NCBI GenBank assembly: GCA_905209765.1
Contig: CAJLUE010000003.1
Coordinates: 1 to 64,000 of the forward strand
Direction: 5' to 3'
DNA from: an uncultured Collinsella sp.
Lineage (GTDB): Bacteria > Actinomycetota > Coriobacteriia > Coriobacteriales > Coriobacteriaceae
Length of the DNA: 64,000 nucleotides
Shown here: piece after piece, positions 18,854 through 26,691 of the stretch
Layout of the letters: each line of letters opens with the position of its first letter
Numbering within the stretch: the stretch's first letter is position 1
Position numbers and translations under genes: made by a program
The notes under the pieces: generated by a model
Seen by the model: only the letters and a program-made list of their open reading frames with translations
Databases searched by the model: none
Told to the model about the DNA's origin: nothing

Positions 18854-20112
18854 AGCCCCGAGCTCGTATTGAACTGCATCCCAATTCTTGGACGGGCGCC
18901 GATGCCCTGATCTCTGCCATGTCGAGGTGCGAGATCAAATCCTTGGCGCGCTCGCCGGAGTGGTATGCCTTGTTCGGCGCCACCTTCCTGTAGAGCTTCT
19001 TGAGCTTCGTCTTCCCCTTGTTGCCCGGCGGCATCTCCGTCTCAGGTGGCAGCCCTAGGAAGGACAGGACGCCGGGCAGGTCGCACAGCATCACGTCCTC
19101 AATGTCGGCCTTGGCCGCCAGGTCGACGACTCTCTGCGCTGTCGGCGAGATGTTCGGGGTGCTGCTACCGCCCGCTGGTTCGGAAGCTGGCGGGCAGTAG
19201 CGGCAGTAGCGGTGTGGCTCGATAGGCCCGAATATCCGTAAGGAAGGTGCTCGCTCTCATATGTGCTGATATGCCTCGCCTCGCGAACCTTGGGATGCTT
19301 CCTGAGGTAATCCCTCAATTCGAGCCACTCTTTATGCTCATAACGCTTCGAAATCGTTTCCCCGTCGACAGTTTCCTTCACATAATGGTATGTTCGAACG
19401 CCTTCGAACTTGCCGAACCCGTTCTCGACGCTGAAGTTTCTGAACCAGCGCGAAAACCCATTCAGGTCCATGAAGTTGACTTGGGGATGCCTGTCTTTCG
19501 TTCGTTCGAATGAGTGGACGAGCGGAGTGCCTTTGACTTGTTCCAGGCCGAAGGCTTCCATTTCGCGGGCCTGCTCCTTTTTCCAGAATTCGAGATACGA
19601 CGTCAGCGTCTCGCTTATCGAGATCCTCCGCACGCTTTTCTTGCTTTTGGGCGAGCGAACGCTTCGATCGGCCGCGAACTGCTGCTCAATGAGGATGCTT
19701 CTGTTCTCGACGGAGACATCGGACCACGTCATCCCGAGGGCTTCTGCCCTTCTCATGTCGGTGTCGAGCATGAGCATCACGCATGTGATGTGCGCGTCCG
19801 GTTCTCGATTGAGTAGGATGTCGAGTAGGCGAGCGGCGTGATGGTTCCTTCGCGGTTGTCGTGGAACTTTTTTGCGTACGAGCCGACGGTGTCCCTCGAT
19901 TTTTGGACGTAGGTGCCGCTGTTGAGTTCTGCCTTGTAGGCTTCGAGTGCGGCGTCGACCTCTCGGCTTTTGGTGGTATGTATGGTCTGCCACGGCGAAT
20001 AGCGGTATTTGCCCGTGACCGGATCCTTGCCGAGGCTGTGACGGTAGCGCCACGTGTATTTGTCGCGGCGTTGCTTCGTTCCTTTGCCTATGACGAGAGG
20101 TCGGTCGTTCAT
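18768..20112 (-). pseudogene. Degenerate tyrosine recombinase (integrase) and fused fragment
   Basis: Three minus-strand frames must be joined. The N-terminal part (20112 to about 19815) has the AP2-like arm-binding start (KYTWRYRHSLGKDPVTGKYR) and then shifts frame; the core-binding domain appears largely deleted. The middle part (about 19840-19230) has the catalytic Arg in TDMRRAEALGMTW and the Lys region SPKSKKSVRRISIS, but the HxxR and catalytic Tyr blocks are not found. A third frame (about 19240-18768) reads RYCRYCPPASEPAGGSSTPN and then FLGLPPETEMPPGNKGKTK, possibly the end of another mobile-element protein. It points away from the tRNA scar at 20394, the usual place for an integrase. 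Confidence 0.7.
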
Positions 20113-20185
20113 CGTGTTCCTTGCCTGAAGTGCCTGAGAATCGCGCTCGGTTGCGCGGAATGGCGCAAAGGGCTGGGGCGGGTGG

Positions 20186-20237
20186 GCATTACCCTTGGTG
20201 GTGGGCCCTGCGTGGGGTCACACCCCAAGGGTAATGC
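20186..20237. repeat. 13-bp inverted repeat upstream of integrase
   Basis: GCATTACCCTTGG (20186-20198) and its perfect complement (20225-20237) with a 26-base loop, 75 bases upstream of the integrase start. Could be a regulatory hairpin or a terminator protecting the att end. Confidence 0.6.
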
Positions 20238-20265
20238 TCCGCCTGACCGCTTTCAAGCTCGTTGT

Positions 20266-20364
20266 GGGTCGAATTTGGGTCGAATTATTCCGCGTACTTT
20301 TCTTTCGTAAATCTATGAAAACATCAAATGACCTGGAGTTATATTGACTTCAATTTGGGTCGAA
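20266..20364. repeat. Three direct repeats GGGTCGAA, candidate integrase arm sites
   Basis: GGGTCGAA at 20266-20273, 20277-20284 and 20357-20364, all in the same orientation, between the integrase start and the att scar. Location and direct arrangement fit integrase arm-type binding sites. Confidence 0.5.
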
Positions 20365-20393
20365 ATGTCTGAATGAAACAACGTCGTAGCGAC

Positions 20394-20438
20394 CTCATAA
20401 CCCGAAGGTCGGTGGTTCAAATCCGCCCCCCGCGACCA
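20394..20438 (+). other. attachment-site scar: 3' half of initiator tRNA-Met (CAT)
   Basis: The 45 bases from the anticodon loop (CTCATAACCCGA) through variable loop, T arm GGTGG-TTCAAAT-CCGCC, acceptor strand CCCCGCG, discriminator A and CCA are tRNA-like and match the initiator tRNA pattern (CCC after the anticodon loop). The upstream bases do not complete the anticodon or D stems, so no functional tRNA is present. This is the duplicated 3' part left at one end of an element integrated in a tRNA gene. The intact tRNA is not in the window. Confidence 0.8.
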
Positions 20439-20445
20439 TGAAACT

Positions 20446-20484
20446 TCAGGTCGGAAGCATAAAAGCTCCCGACCTTTTTCTTTG
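20446..20484 (+). terminator. Rho-independent terminator after the tRNA fragment
   Basis: AGGTCGGAAGC-ATAAAA-GCTCCCGACCT followed by TTTTCTTTG. Presumably the original tRNA gene terminator, retained on the chromosomal side. Confidence 0.85.
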
Positions 20485-20697
20485 TCTAGGGGTTTCGGCA
20501 TCTCTCGTTCTTTGGGTACCTCGAGGCGGGCAATCAGATAGATGCTTACGAGTATCATAGGGTCTTTTTACGTCGCGGTCGTGTCTCGTACTGGTGCGCC
20601 GCTCTTTGTGGGACGTGTCACTTTGCCATAGGTTGTCCGGCGGCGGGGCGCAGGTCGTTCCCCGTGGCGTCGCTCCTTTCGACGCTACGCTGCCTGG

Positions 20698-21006
20698 CTA
20701 CTCGTTCCACTGGTGCTTTTTCATGTCGACGCAGCCGTTGTCTCGGAAGGCGACTCCTTCCTCCGTCAGTAGTGCTCGCTGGTCGGGGAAGTTTGGCGCG
20801 AGGCGTCCCGCGTGGTTGACGACGCGGTGGCAGGGATAATCGCCGTAGCGATCCGCCTCGCTCAGCACCGCTCCGACCAGGCGAGAGTTTTTCTCCCTGC
20901 CGATGAGGCGCGCTATCTGACCGTACGAGGCGACGCATCCCGCCGGAATCTCTGCCACGACGGAGAGAATCTCATAAACCAAATCTTCGTCCAGGACTTT
21001 TCCCAT
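20698..21006 (-). CDS. MGMT-family DNA alkyltransferase-like protein
   Basis: 102 residues, only the C-terminal DNA-binding/active-site domain of O6-methylguanine-DNA methyltransferases. The helix-turn-helix segment CVASYGQIARLIG and the active-site PCHRVV are intact, so the acceptor Cys is present, unlike Trp-bearing ATL proteins. It lacks the N-terminal Ada/Ogt domain. The expected role is recognising alkylated guanine, with repair or damage flagging; which one is uncertain. It is monocistronic, 170 bases downstream of the CBS protein gene on the same strand. Confidence 0.85.
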   Translation of the reverse strand: MGKVLDEDLVYEILSVVAEIPAGCVASYGQIARLIGREKNSRLVGAVLSEADRYGDYPCHRVVNHAGRLAPNFPDQRALLTEEGVAFRDNGCVDMKKHQWNE

Positions 21007-21180
21007 CGTATCGCTCCCGTGTTCGCTTTTGCCTTCGGGGGCGCGGCGCCGATCACCCGTGCTGCGATTTTCGCAGCTCCCCTTACCGAAGCATCGAGGG
21101 AAAGCGCATGCGTGTCAAGGTTGTCTGGTCCAGTTGCTGGCTCGATGCCTCGAGATGTTCGCCTCAAGTGCGACCTGCCC

Positions 21181-21687
21181 CTATTGGAAAAGGATGCCGA
21201 AGATGTATTTGGTGATGGCGGAGCGGCGGATGACCCCCACGAGTTTGCCCTCGTCATCAACCACAGGAAGCTTCTTGAACTTCTTCTTCGCCAGCAGCGC
21301 GGCGACGCGGGCGATGCTCTGCTCGGGACGGGCACACACTACCTGGCGCGTCGCGAAATCCATGACGCAGCGATCCTTCAGGTCTTCGATGCGCTGCTCA
21401 AGGCTCTGATCGTCGAAGTACAGCATGGACGCGTCGCCGCCCGTGAAGATGGTGTGAGCGCGATGCTGCGCGATGGCTCCCATGACATCGCCGTCGGAGA
21501 TGAACCCGACCACCTGGTTGCGCTCATCGATTACGGGCATGCTGCTCACCTCGTTTTCGGCGAGCATGCGCACCACGTCGGAAATCGTGCAATCCTGCGT
21601 GCAGGTGAACGGCTCTTCAATCATGATGCTCGAAACGGGCGTCCCCTCGAGCTCGAGCGGGATGCGCTCGGACAGAATCTCGGACAT
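21181..21687 (-). CDS. Tandem CBS-domain protein
   Basis: 168-residue soluble protein made of two CBS motifs: first about residues 15-75 (VSSIMIEEPFTCTQDCTISDVVRMLAENEVSSMPVID ending VGFISDGDVM; split here), second about 110-165 (ARPEQSIARVAALLAKKKFKKLPVVDDEGKLVGVI). CBS pairs bind adenine nucleotides and act as sensors. It starts three bases after the stop of the MFS gene, so the two are translated together, which suggests a nucleotide-sensing partner or simply a co-regulated gene. Confidence 0.88.
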   Translation of the reverse strand: MSEILSERIPLELEGTPVSSIMIEEPFTCTQDCTISDVVRMLAENEVSSMPVIDERNQVVGFISDGDVMGAIAQHRAHTIFTGGDASMLYFDDQSLEQRIEDLKDRCVMDFATRQVVCARPEQSIARVAALLAKKKFKKLPVVDDEGKLVGVIRRSAITKYIFGILFQ

Positions 21688-21690
21688 CGC

Positions 21691-23130
21691 TTATGCCTCC
21701 TTCGTTTTCGGTGCGGTTTTCTTGGTGCGCACGCTGAATATGGCGCAGATAAGGGAAACGAGGCCGATTGCCGCGCACACCTTGTAAGCGACGCCCGCGC
21801 CCACGGCGGTGGCTACTTGGATGCTCGCATCGACGCCGGCCGACGCGGTGACGCTTGTCATGACCGTGATGATGAGCGCCGTGCACAAACCGCCGGCGAC
21901 CTGGCGGCCGGTGTTCGCGATGGCGTTGCCGTGGGCGATCATGTCATTTTTCAAGGCATTGACACCCCATGTGTTCACCGGCATGTTCGCGAGCGACTGG
22001 CCGGCGGACTGCAGCATGCAGAACAGCGCAACCACCAAGATGGGCGTGTTTACCGTCGAAAGCGAGAGCAGGAACAGGGCGCCGGTCATGAGGGCCAGGC
22101 CGACGATCGAGATGGCACGCGGACCGAACTTGTCGAACACCACGCCGGAGATAGGGCTGATGATGATGCCCACCGCCGCGGCGGGAAGCATGGCCATGCC
22201 GGTTTCGAAGGCCGAAGCGCCAAGCGAGGTTTGCAGCAGCAACGGCAACAGCGTGTTGGTGACCAGGCATGCGGCGTTGATGAGCGTGACGATGATGGCG
22301 GCCACGCGGAACTCGCGCGTCTTGAGCGTGCCCAGTTGAAGCAGCGGGTCCTCGATTTTGCCCTGGCGTACGACGAACAGCACCAAGCACACGACACCCG
22401 CGACGATCGAGCCGAGCACCACGGGGTTGCCCCAACCCATCGACGAGGCGCTCGAGAACCCGTAGAGAAGTCCGCCGAAGGCGATGGTGGAGAGGACGAC
22501 CGAGGGCAGGTCGAGCTTGGGGTTCTTCAGCTCGCCCACGTTTTTCAGCATGAACACGCCCAGCACCAGCACGAGAATTGCGAGGGGGACGATGGCGCCG
22601 ATCATGGTGCGCCAGCCGTACGTGTCGATCACCGCGCCGCCTACGACGGGGCCGACCGCGGGACCCGCCGACATGACGATGCCCGCCATGCCCATAGCCG
22701 TTCCTCGTTTCTCGACGGGGAACACCAGCATGGGAACCACCGAGACAAGCGGCATGAGCACGCCTGAGCCCGCCGCTTGCAACACGCGACCGATGATGAG
22801 GAACAGGAAATCAGGGGCTGCGGCGCACAGCAGCGTGCCCAGCGCGAACACCAGCGTCGCCCCGAAGAATAGCGCGCGGGTGCTGAACTTGTCGATAAGG
22901 AACGCCGAAACGGGGACCATGATGCCGCTCACCAGCGGGTATATGGACATGATCCACTGGGCAGTCGAGGCATCGATGGCGAAATCGGACATGATGACCG
23001 GCAGCGCAGGCGACATCACCGTTTGGTTCAGTAGCGCCAAGAAGGCACCCAGGACGACGACCGCGACGATGCGGATCTGGGTACCGGTAATGCGCCCATT
23101 GGCGGGCGCGACCGTACAATTATCAGACAT
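21691..23130 (-). CDS. DHA2-family MFS drug transporter, 14-TM
   Basis: 479-residue membrane exporter of the EmrB/QacA type. It has about 14 hydrophobic helices, LALLNQTVMSPALPVI in helix 1 (the DHA2 motif D1 region), AQWIMSIYPLV, the motif A-like DKFSTRALFF loop and antiporter motif C in MAGIVMSAGPAVGPVVGG. Predicted to expel drugs or toxic organic compounds with proton antiport. ATG at 23130 follows GAAGGAAGCTT. The leader contains an ATGCACG/CGTGCAT dyad that could bind a repressor. It forms a two-gene unit with the CBS protein. Confidence 0.92.
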   Translation of the reverse strand: MSDNCTVAPANGRITGTQIRIVAVVVLGAFLALLNQTVMSPALPVIMSDFAIDASTAQWIMSIYPLVSGIMVPVSAFLIDKFSTRALFFGATLVFALGTLLCAAAPDFLFLIIGRVLQAAGSGVLMPLVSVVPMLVFPVEKRGTAMGMAGIVMSAGPAVGPVVGGAVIDTYGWRTMIGAIVPLAILVLVLGVFMLKNVGELKNPKLDLPSVVLSTIAFGGLLYGFSSASSMGWGNPVVLGSIVAGVVCLVLFVVRQGKIEDPLLQLGTLKTREFRVAAIIVTLINAACLVTNTLLPLLLQTSLGASAFETGMAMLPAAAVGIIISPISGVVFDKFGPRAISIVGLALMTGALFLLSLSTVNTPILVVALFCMLQSAGQSLANMPVNTWGVNALKNDMIAHGNAIANTGRQVAGGLCTALIITVMTSVTASAGVDASIQVATAVGAGVAYKVCAAIGLVSLICAIFSVRTKKTAPKTKEA

Positions 23131-23192
23131 AAGCTTCCTTCGTATCTATTCGATTCTTCGCCGAAGGCGCGCCGGCCCACGGGCGAAATAAC

Positions 23193-23213
23193 ATGCACGT
23201 GCTATGCGTGCAT
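23193..23213 (-). promoter_or_regulatory. Palindrome upstream of the DHA2 transporter
   Basis: ATGCACG-TGCTATG-CGTGCAT, perfect 7-bp arms 63 bases before the start codon, a plausible repressor site. The rest of 23214-23640 holds a GGCCCC-GTATACCA-GGGGCC hairpin (near 23272) and no convincing gene. Confidence 0.5.
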
Positions 23214-23650
23214 CAGATACGACAGGAAGAAAGCGGCTGCTCAGAGCGCACTTGGGGAACAACAGGAGAGGCCCCGTATACCAGGGGCCGCCGAATTGCG
23301 ATGTATGCTTTGGTCAAATCCTTCATAGCGGGGAGGTATTCTAGCAGCCGTCTTCGCCCCTTTCAAGGGATGTAACCCAGACGTTGATTTTCTTCACCGA
23401 GGCGCCATCGTTGACGGGTGGCGTGCTTCTCTATCGCCACACCGCGGGGCGAGGGAACGCCGCGGCGAGCTTGTACATCGGCTATGTGTGCAGCTGCGAG
23501 CGTGTCGCCGGCGCGCGCTGGGCGCCAGTCCGATCCGGCCGACTCTTGCCGACGGCCGGTCGCCGTCCTCCTCCATCTCCGCCTGCTCTGTTTTTGCTCG
23601 GCTCCCTTGTCGTATCATGGACGGACGAGAATTGAGCGAAGGCGGTACGT

Positions 23651-23992
23651 ATGAACATCCAGATATTCGGCACGAAGAAAAGCTTCGATACTAAGAAGGC
23701 GCAGCGCTATTTCAAGGAACGTCGTGTGAAGTTCCAGTTCATCGACTTGAAGGAAAAGGGGATGAGCAAAGGCGAGCTCGAAAGCGTGGCGCGCGCCGTC
23801 GGCGGGATCGACGCTGTGATCGATCCAAAGGCGAAAGATGCCGACACGGTTGCGCTCGTACAGTATCTTGCTGCCGACCAGAAGTTCGAAAAGGTGCTCG
23901 ATAACCAGCAGATTCTTCGTGAGCCCATCGTTCGCAACGGCCGCCAGGCAACCGTTGGCTACGAGCCTGACGTGTGGAAGGGCTGGGAATAA
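23651..23992 (+). CDS. ArsC/Spx-family protein without cysteine
   Basis: 113 residues with the thioredoxin-like ArsC/YffB layout (MNIQIFGTKKSFDTKKAQRY ... LREPIVRNGRQATVGY). The family's catalytic Cys, expected in the TKK-x-x-D-T-KKA segment, is replaced (SFDT) and the whole protein has no Cys, so it cannot be a redox arsenate reductase. The Arg-Glu-Pro turn (REPIV) that is cis-Pro in the family is kept. It may be an RNA polymerase- or nucleic acid-binding Spx-like protein, or simply a fold relic. Single gene with its own terminator; binding site GAAGGCGG. Confidence 0.82.
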   Translation: MNIQIFGTKKSFDTKKAQRYFKERRVKFQFIDLKEKGMSKGELESVARAVGGIDAVIDPKAKDADTVALVQYLAADQKFEKVLDNQQILREPIVRNGRQATVGYEPDVWKGWE

Positions 23993-23998
23993 AGTGAA

Positions 23999-24040
23999 GC
24001 GCCCACGCCCGTGGTTTTATCCACGGACGCGGGCGCTTGC
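23999..24040 (+). terminator. Terminator of the ArsC-like gene
   Basis: AGCGCCCaCGCCCGTGG-TTTTAT-CCACGGaCGCGGGCGCTT, a strong imperfect stem starting six bases after the stop. Confidence 0.8.
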
Positions 24041-24164
24041 GTAAGACGTCTCTTGTCGTTTGAGTGGAGCGCCCCGGCGGCGCTGAACAACGCGCCCCGG
24101 TGACGTGGCTCGGGGCTCTTTGTGCCGCACATCTATGAGAGGAGATATTTGATGCGCATGGGCG

Positions 24165-25943
24165 CTACTCCATGTAGCCACCCTGAATGGCGGAAACTGC
24201 ATGCTCGGTAAAGAACTTGAGCGTGCCGGAGGTATAGCGATTAGCCTTGGGCTTCCAAGCGGCTCGGCGCTCGGCCAGGACGGCGTCGACCTCGGCCGGC
24301 TCCATCTTCTTGCCGGCGATGCCCACGATAGACAGCGAGCGCTCGGGGATGTTGATCTGGATCAGGTCGCCCTCCTCGATCAGGGCAATCGGACCGCCCA
24401 CGGCAGCCTCGGGCGATACATGACCGATAGCCGGGCCCTTGGAGGCGCCGGAGAAGCGGCCGTCAGTGATCAGGGCAATGCTCGCGCCCAGCTCGGGGTC
24501 GCTGGCAATAGCCTCGGTGGTGTAGAACATCTCGGGCATGCCGGAACCCTTGGGGCCCTCGTAGCGAATGATGACGGCGTCGCCGGGCTTGACCTCGTGC
24601 GTCAGGACGGCGTGGATGGCGTCCTCCTCGCAGTCGAACGCACGTGCCTTAAGCGTAGCCTGGAACATCTCGCGCGGAACAACCGTGTGCTTGACGACGG
24701 CGCCCTCGGGGGCAAGGTTGCCGTGGAGGATGGCGATGGAGCCATCGGTGCCGAAAGCCTGGTCAAACGGGCGAATGATGTCCTCGCGCTTGAGGTTCCA
24801 CTTCTCCAGGTAACGGCCGCACTTCTCGTAATAGCCGTTATTCTTGAGGTCCTCGAGGTTCTCGCCGAGAGTCTTGCCGGTGACAGTCATAACGTCGAGG
24901 TGGAGCATCGACTTGATCTCCTCCATGATGCGCGGCACACCGCCCGCATAATAGAAGAACTGCGCCGGCCACTCGCCTGCGGGACGAACGTTGAGCAGGT
25001 AGTGGGCGCCACGGTGCAGACGATCGAAGTCGTCGGCGGACATCTCGATGCCAAACTCACGGGCGATTGCGGGGATGTGCAGCAGGGAGTTGGTGGAACC
25101 AGAGATGGCGCCGTGGACCATGATGAGGTTCTCGAAGGATTCCTTGGTCACGATGTCACGCGGACACAGGTTGTGCTCGGAGAGCCACACGGACTGGCGG
25201 CCGGCCTCGCGCGCAAACTCACGCAGGTCGGAGCTGGTAGCGGGCAGCAGGGCCGTGCCGGGGAGCATAAGGCCCAGGGCCTCGGCGGTAACCTGCATGG
25301 TCGACGCGGTGCCCATAAACGAGCAGGCGCCGCAGCTGGGGCATGCGTTGTGCTTGGCAAACTCAAGCTCCTCGCGGGAGATCTCGCCGCGCTCGTAGCG
25401 GGCAGAAATCGCGCCGAGCTGCTCCAGGGTCAACAGATCGGGACCGGCATCCATGACACCGCCGGTAACGACGATGGAGGGGATGTTGATGCGGCCCATG
25501 GCCATAAGGTTCGCAGGCAGGCCCTTATCGCAGCTGGCAACAAAGACGCCGGCGTCGAACGGGGTGGCCTTGGCATGAATCTCGATCATGTTGGCGATCA
25601 TGTCGCGACTGGGCAGCGAGTAGTTGATGCCGTCGTGGCCCTGGGCCTCGCCGTCGCAGATATCGGTGCAGAAGTAACGGGCACCATGACCGCCAGCCTC
25701 GGCAACGCCGGCACGGACCTCCTCGACCAACTCAAACAGGCCGGCAGAACCCGGATGCGAGTCGCCGAACGTCGACTCGATAATGACCTGCGGCTTGTCC
25801 AGATCCTCGATGGACCAGCCAGAGCCCAGACGCAGCGGGTCCATCTCGGGGCTGATGGTGCGGAACTTGCCGGAACGCGGCTGCAGCTTGGCAACCAGGC
25901 CGGCTGCCTCCTGCTGAATCTGTGCCTTGGTCTTCTCGTCCAT
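24165..25943 (-). CDS. IlvD/Edd family dehydratase
   Basis: 592-residue iron-sulfur dehydratase. Cluster/Mg signature regions are TDICDGEAQGHDGINYSL, ASCDKGLPANLMAMGRI and NACPSCGACSFMGTASTM. The family holds dihydroxyacid dehydratase (branched-chain amino acids), 6-phosphogluconate dehydratase and sugar-acid dehydratases. It is longer than typical IlvD (~560), and the next gene remnants are a gluconate-type permease (GntP) and a GntR/FCD regulator, so a sugar-acid substrate is more likely than a role in valine/isoleucine synthesis; no other ilv gene is near. This is inference. ATG at 25943 follows AGAGGAGAGC; an upstream Met in frame is less well placed. Confidence 0.85.
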   Translation of the reverse strand: MDEKTKAQIQQEAAGLVAKLQPRSGKFRTISPEMDPLRLGSGWSIEDLDKPQVIIESTFGDSHPGSAGLFELVEEVRAGVAEAGGHGARYFCTDICDGEAQGHDGINYSLPSRDMIANMIEIHAKATPFDAGVFVASCDKGLPANLMAMGRINIPSIVVTGGVMDAGPDLLTLEQLGAISARYERGEISREELEFAKHNACPSCGACSFMGTASTMQVTAEALGLMLPGTALLPATSSDLREFAREAGRQSVWLSEHNLCPRDIVTKESFENLIMVHGAISGSTNSLLHIPAIAREFGIEMSADDFDRLHRGAHYLLNVRPAGEWPAQFFYYAGGVPRIMEEIKSMLHLDVMTVTGKTLGENLEDLKNNGYYEKCGRYLEKWNLKREDIIRPFDQAFGTDGSIAILHGNLAPEGAVVKHTVVPREMFQATLKARAFDCEEDAIHAVLTHEVKPGDAVIIRYEGPKGSGMPEMFYTTEAIASDPELGASIALITDGRFSGASKGPAIGHVSPEAAVGGPIALIEEGDLIQINIPERSLSIVGIAGKKMEPAEVDAVLAERRAAWKPKANRYTSGTLKFFTEHAVSAIQGGYME

Positions 25944-26051
25944 GATGCTCTCCTCTTTTGATTTGAACGGTTGTACCAATCGTTGGTTAATGAATCAGGT
26001 GTAAATGGGTACCGAGCGATGCGCTCGGCAAAAGATGCTTAGCCACGCGAA

Positions 26052-26262
26052 CTAGGCGAAGAACGAAATCACCAGGGCACAGGCAAGACCCGAAAGGCCG
26101 ATGAGCGTCTCCATAACGGTCCAGGACTTGAGGGTGGTCTTCTCGTCAATCTCCAGGAACGAGGAGCACATCCAAAAACCGGCATCGTTGACGTGCGAGA
26201 GGGCCGTGGCACCGCCGCAGATAGCACGCATGGCGGCCGAGCACGCAACCAACGACCAGGTC
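26052..26262 (-). pseudogene. 3' fragment of a GntP-family permease gene
   Basis: The last ~65 codons of a gluconate:H+ symporter-like gene: GGATALSHVNDAGFWM is the conserved GntP segment, followed by ...KTTLKSWTVMETLIGLSGL and a last helix. The 5' portion is missing; the frame stops being GntP-like near 26240-26262, where the gntR fragment begins on the other strand. Confidence 0.8.
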
Positions 26263-26592
26263 GTCTGTATCAAAGAGCTCTGCGACGAATCCGAGCGCCT
26301 GGCCGAGGCCGGTGAGGATTACTCCGCCGCCGACACCGCGTTCCACAATGCCATTGCCGAGAGCTCCGGAAACCTCGTCGTTCCCCGCCTGATGGGCGTG
26401 TTCAAGGCATCCGTCCCCCTCTTTATCGACGTGACCGGCAAAAAGCTCGTCGAGGAAACTATCCGCACGCACCGCGATGTGGCCGACGCCATCGCCGCGC
26501 GCAATCCCACCGCCGCGCACGACGCGATGTATCTGCACCTGGTGTATAACCGCAACATGATTGCGGAGGGAGCAGAAGCAAAAGGCATTTAG
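26236..26592 (+). pseudogene. 3' fragment of a GntR/FCD regulator gene
   Basis: About 115 codons of an FCD effector domain: DYSAADTAFHNAIAESSGN (metal-binding Asp and His), then FIDVTGKKLVEETIRTHRDV and HLVYNRNM. The winged-helix half is missing. It is fused back-to-back with the gntP fragment, showing loss of both 5' ends and the divergent promoter. Confidence 0.8.
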
Positions 26593-26691
26593 GGCCCGAC
26601 AATAATCTTTCTTTGGCAAAACGCAGGCGGCGGCTGCCCAACACACAGGGCAGCCGCCGCTTTTTGCAATCGATTGGTGCAAAGGGGTTGA

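Noticed and set aside
20394..20438. Functional tRNA-Met gene
   Set aside because: Only the 3' half is present; D arm and 5' acceptor strand do not match the upstream bases.
20313..20558. 81-residue minus-strand frame with a GADLNHRPSGYE string
   Set aside because: It is the well-known false protein read antisense through a tRNA; the sequence is the tRNA-fMet fragment.
20594..20839. Plus-strand frame over the alkyltransferase gene
   Set aside because: Antisense shadow of the MGMT-family gene; no independent support.
24152..24210. Short plus-strand ORF after GAGAGGAG at the ilvD end
   Set aside because: Only about 19 codons, antisense to the dehydratase 3' end, no relatives recognised.
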